A DNA stretch of 22,731 nucleotides from CAVQBP01 sp964448105 (GTDB lineage Bacteria; Bacteroidota; Ignavibacteria; Ignavibacteriales; Ignavibacteriaceae), in the NCBI GenBank assembly GCA_964448105.1, contig CAYUVK010000084.1, forward strand, positions 1 through 22,731, written 5' to 3'. Made by a program: the position numbers and the translations under genes. Position 1 is the stretch's first letter; each line of letters starts with the position of its first letter. This document shows, piece after piece, positions 21,775-22,731 of this stretch. The notes below the pieces were generated by a model. The model saw nothing but the letters and a program-made list of their open reading frames with translations, ran no database searches and was not told where the DNA came from.

Positions 21775-22419
21775 ATGAAAAAAATATTTTTATCAATACT
21801 TTTAATTATCAGTAGCTTATCATACTCTCAAACAGTGTATGATGTAACCCCAGGGACAAAAGGGAACCAGATAATCATAACGCTTGAGAATGAATCAAAA
21901 GTAACAAGGGCAGAAAATGTTGAAGTGAAGCTGATTAAATCCTCACCGGTGTTAAGTTTTACAAACCGTCAGCAGGTTGTTAAAATAATAGAAATATCAA
22001 AGTCAAAGGATGTAGCTTTTTCATTCAATATAAAGAGGAACATCAAATCAAACAAAAAAGATACAATAGAGTTTGCAATAAGAGGGGATGGAATAAATCT
22101 GAATAAATCATTTATTATAAATTATGCTGCACCGAAGGAGTATGCACTTTCACAGAACTTTCCCAACCCGTTTAATCCGACTACAATGATAAGATATGAT
22201 TTACCGTTTGACAGCCGGGTAAGCTTAAAGATATATGATATACTTGGAAATGAAGTAAAAACATTGGTAAACGGGGAGCAGGGAGCGGGATATAAAGAAG
22301 TTAGGTTTGATGGGTCATCGTTGGCAAGCGGAGTATACATATACAGGTTAATAGCAGACAACCCGGCAAACCGGAAAGCAAACTTTGTATCAATAAAGAA
22401 AATGATGATGGTGAAATGA
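21775..22419 (+). CDS. Small secreted protein with T9SS type A sorting domain
   Basis: The predicted protein has 214 residues. The signal peptide MKKIFLSILLIISSLSYSQ (1-19) precedes one Ig-like/NEW3-like domain (about 20-118) containing KSSPVLSFTNRQQVVKI and IKSNKKDTIEFAIRG. The C-terminal 92 residues form a type A sorting domain with QNFPNPFNPTT at 127-137 and the lysine-rich IKKMMMVK end. Such Ig plus sorting modules normally close much larger Ignavibacteria surface proteins, so this is an unusually short carrier: little but the export tail. AGAGGAGG before the ATG is a strong ribosome-binding site. It lies within the duplicated 1,263-bp cassette; whether the next cassette carries its own copy is beyond the window. 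Confidence 0.9.
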   Translation: MKKIFLSILLIISSLSYSQTVYDVTPGTKGNQIIITLENESKVTRAENVEVKLIKSSPVLSFTNRQQVVKIIEISKSKDVAFSFNIKRNIKSNKKDTIEFAIRGDGINLNKSFIINYAAPKEYALSQNFPNPFNPTTMIRYDLPFDSRVSLKIYDILGNEVKTLVNGEQGAGYKEVRFDGSSLASGVYIYRLIADNPANRKANFVSIKKMMMVK

Positions 22420-22428
22420 TTTTTGAAG

Positions 22429-22476
22429 AACCTTCAAGGTTAGTACATTGAATAAAATACTTTAACCTTGAAGATT
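22429..22476. repeat. AACCTT palindromic repeat, copy 3
   Basis: AACCTTCAAGGTTA (22429-22442) is followed by an AT-rich linker and TTTAACCTTGAAGATTA, the same layout as 5303-5354 and 5527-5575. It begins ten bases after the stop codon of the T9SS gene. The stems could fold, but there is no T-run. Confidence 0.6.
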
Positions 22477-22493
22477 AACATGTAATAAACCCT

Positions 22494-22731
22494 TTGAAGC
22501 CCTTCCAACCGAAAAACGAACCTTAAAAGCTTTAAAAGGTAAAGGGAGATATCTATTAGCAAGCGAAAAGAAAAGAGGAGACTCAGGTTTAAGCAGCTCT
22601 ATTAAGTAAATTAAATATTTATTATAAAATATTAGAGGGGTGAAATGAGGAGAGTATTACCTGCTATAGTTTTGCTATTATTTTTTGTTTCAAATAGTTC
22701 TGTTTCACAAGTAGTAATTAAAGAGAAAGTG
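22494..22731 (+). repeat. Direct repeat unit, copy 2 (cut by window end)
   Basis: It matches 21231-21468. The leader is well conserved at both ends (TTGAAGCCCTTCCAACCGAA and TATTAGAGGGGTGAAATGAG) with more changes and small compensating indels in the middle. The two copies are therefore not a recent perfect duplication or an assembly echo. Confidence 0.85.
22645..22731 (+). CDS. Small secreted protein, copy 2 (partial, runs off the window)
   Basis: The first 29 codons read MRRVLPAIVLLLFFVSNSSVSQ and then VVIKEKV. They differ from copy 1 only at I15V and R18S, while six other base changes are synonymous. This pattern indicates that the reading frame is under protein-level selection. The GAGGGG ribosome-binding site is also kept. 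The rest of the gene lies outside the window. Confidence 0.75.
   Translation, partial: MRRVLPAIVLLLFFVSNSSVSQVVIKEKV

Noticed and set aside
22494..22731. Assembly duplication of 21231-21468
   Set aside because: The copies differ at many positions, with mostly synonymous changes in the coding part and indels in the leader, so they are true diverged paralogs.

Overview
The window looks like chromosomal DNA from a member of the Ignavibacteria (Bacteroidota/Chlorobiota group). The base composition is AT-rich. Two secreted proteins end in the type IX secretion (T9SS) sorting domain with the NYPNPFNP/NFPNPFNP signature that is very common in Ignavibacteria. A seven-bladed YCF48-type propeller protein, a DUF4922 protein and a SpoIID/LytB protein also fit this group. 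No rRNA or tRNA gene, CRISPR array or prophage is visible. One 100-N assembly gap (14095-14194) cuts a glycosyltransferase gene.

Region 1 (1-6181) carries housekeeping genes on the minus strand: alaS, then a GxxExxY PD-(D/E)XK nuclease-like gene, then radA, in transcription order. They are flanked by dense palindromic repeats. Region 2 (6182-11939) holds a plus-strand SpoIIE-type phosphatase with a seven-helix sensor, a PflX-like radical SAM protein, and a minus-strand pair of arginase plus a six-helix membrane protein. Region 3 (11940-18497) is a plus-strand envelope or polysaccharide locus: SpoIID/LytB protein, four-helix-bundle (S23) protein, GT4 glycosyltransferase, lipoprotein, two-domain GT2 glycosyltransferase, and a DUF4922 HIT-like protein with a TTG start. 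Region 4 (18722-22731) encodes secreted T9SS cargo and ends in the second copy of a 1,263-bp-period gene cassette.

The most unusual feature is the number and organisation of short-word repeats between genes. The main family is built from CACTAAG words and ends in TTTACCACTAAG / CTTAGTGGTAAA inverted termini. One copy (2025-2581) tightly encloses the GxxExxY nuclease gene. Other copies (8704-8825, 9892-10014, 5249-5626) carry no such gene and look like non-autonomous derivatives. One of them supplies the last codons and the stop of the radical SAM gene. A second, unrelated gene, the four-helix-bundle protein, sits in the same way between GCATG-word repeats (13323-13871). A third family (5796-6064 and partial copies) has 9-bp perfect terminal inverted repeats and no gene. 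My main hypothesis is that the GxxExxY and S23 genes are the protein-coding versions of small repeat-bracketed mobile or selfish units. This is inference from architecture and has not been demonstrated.
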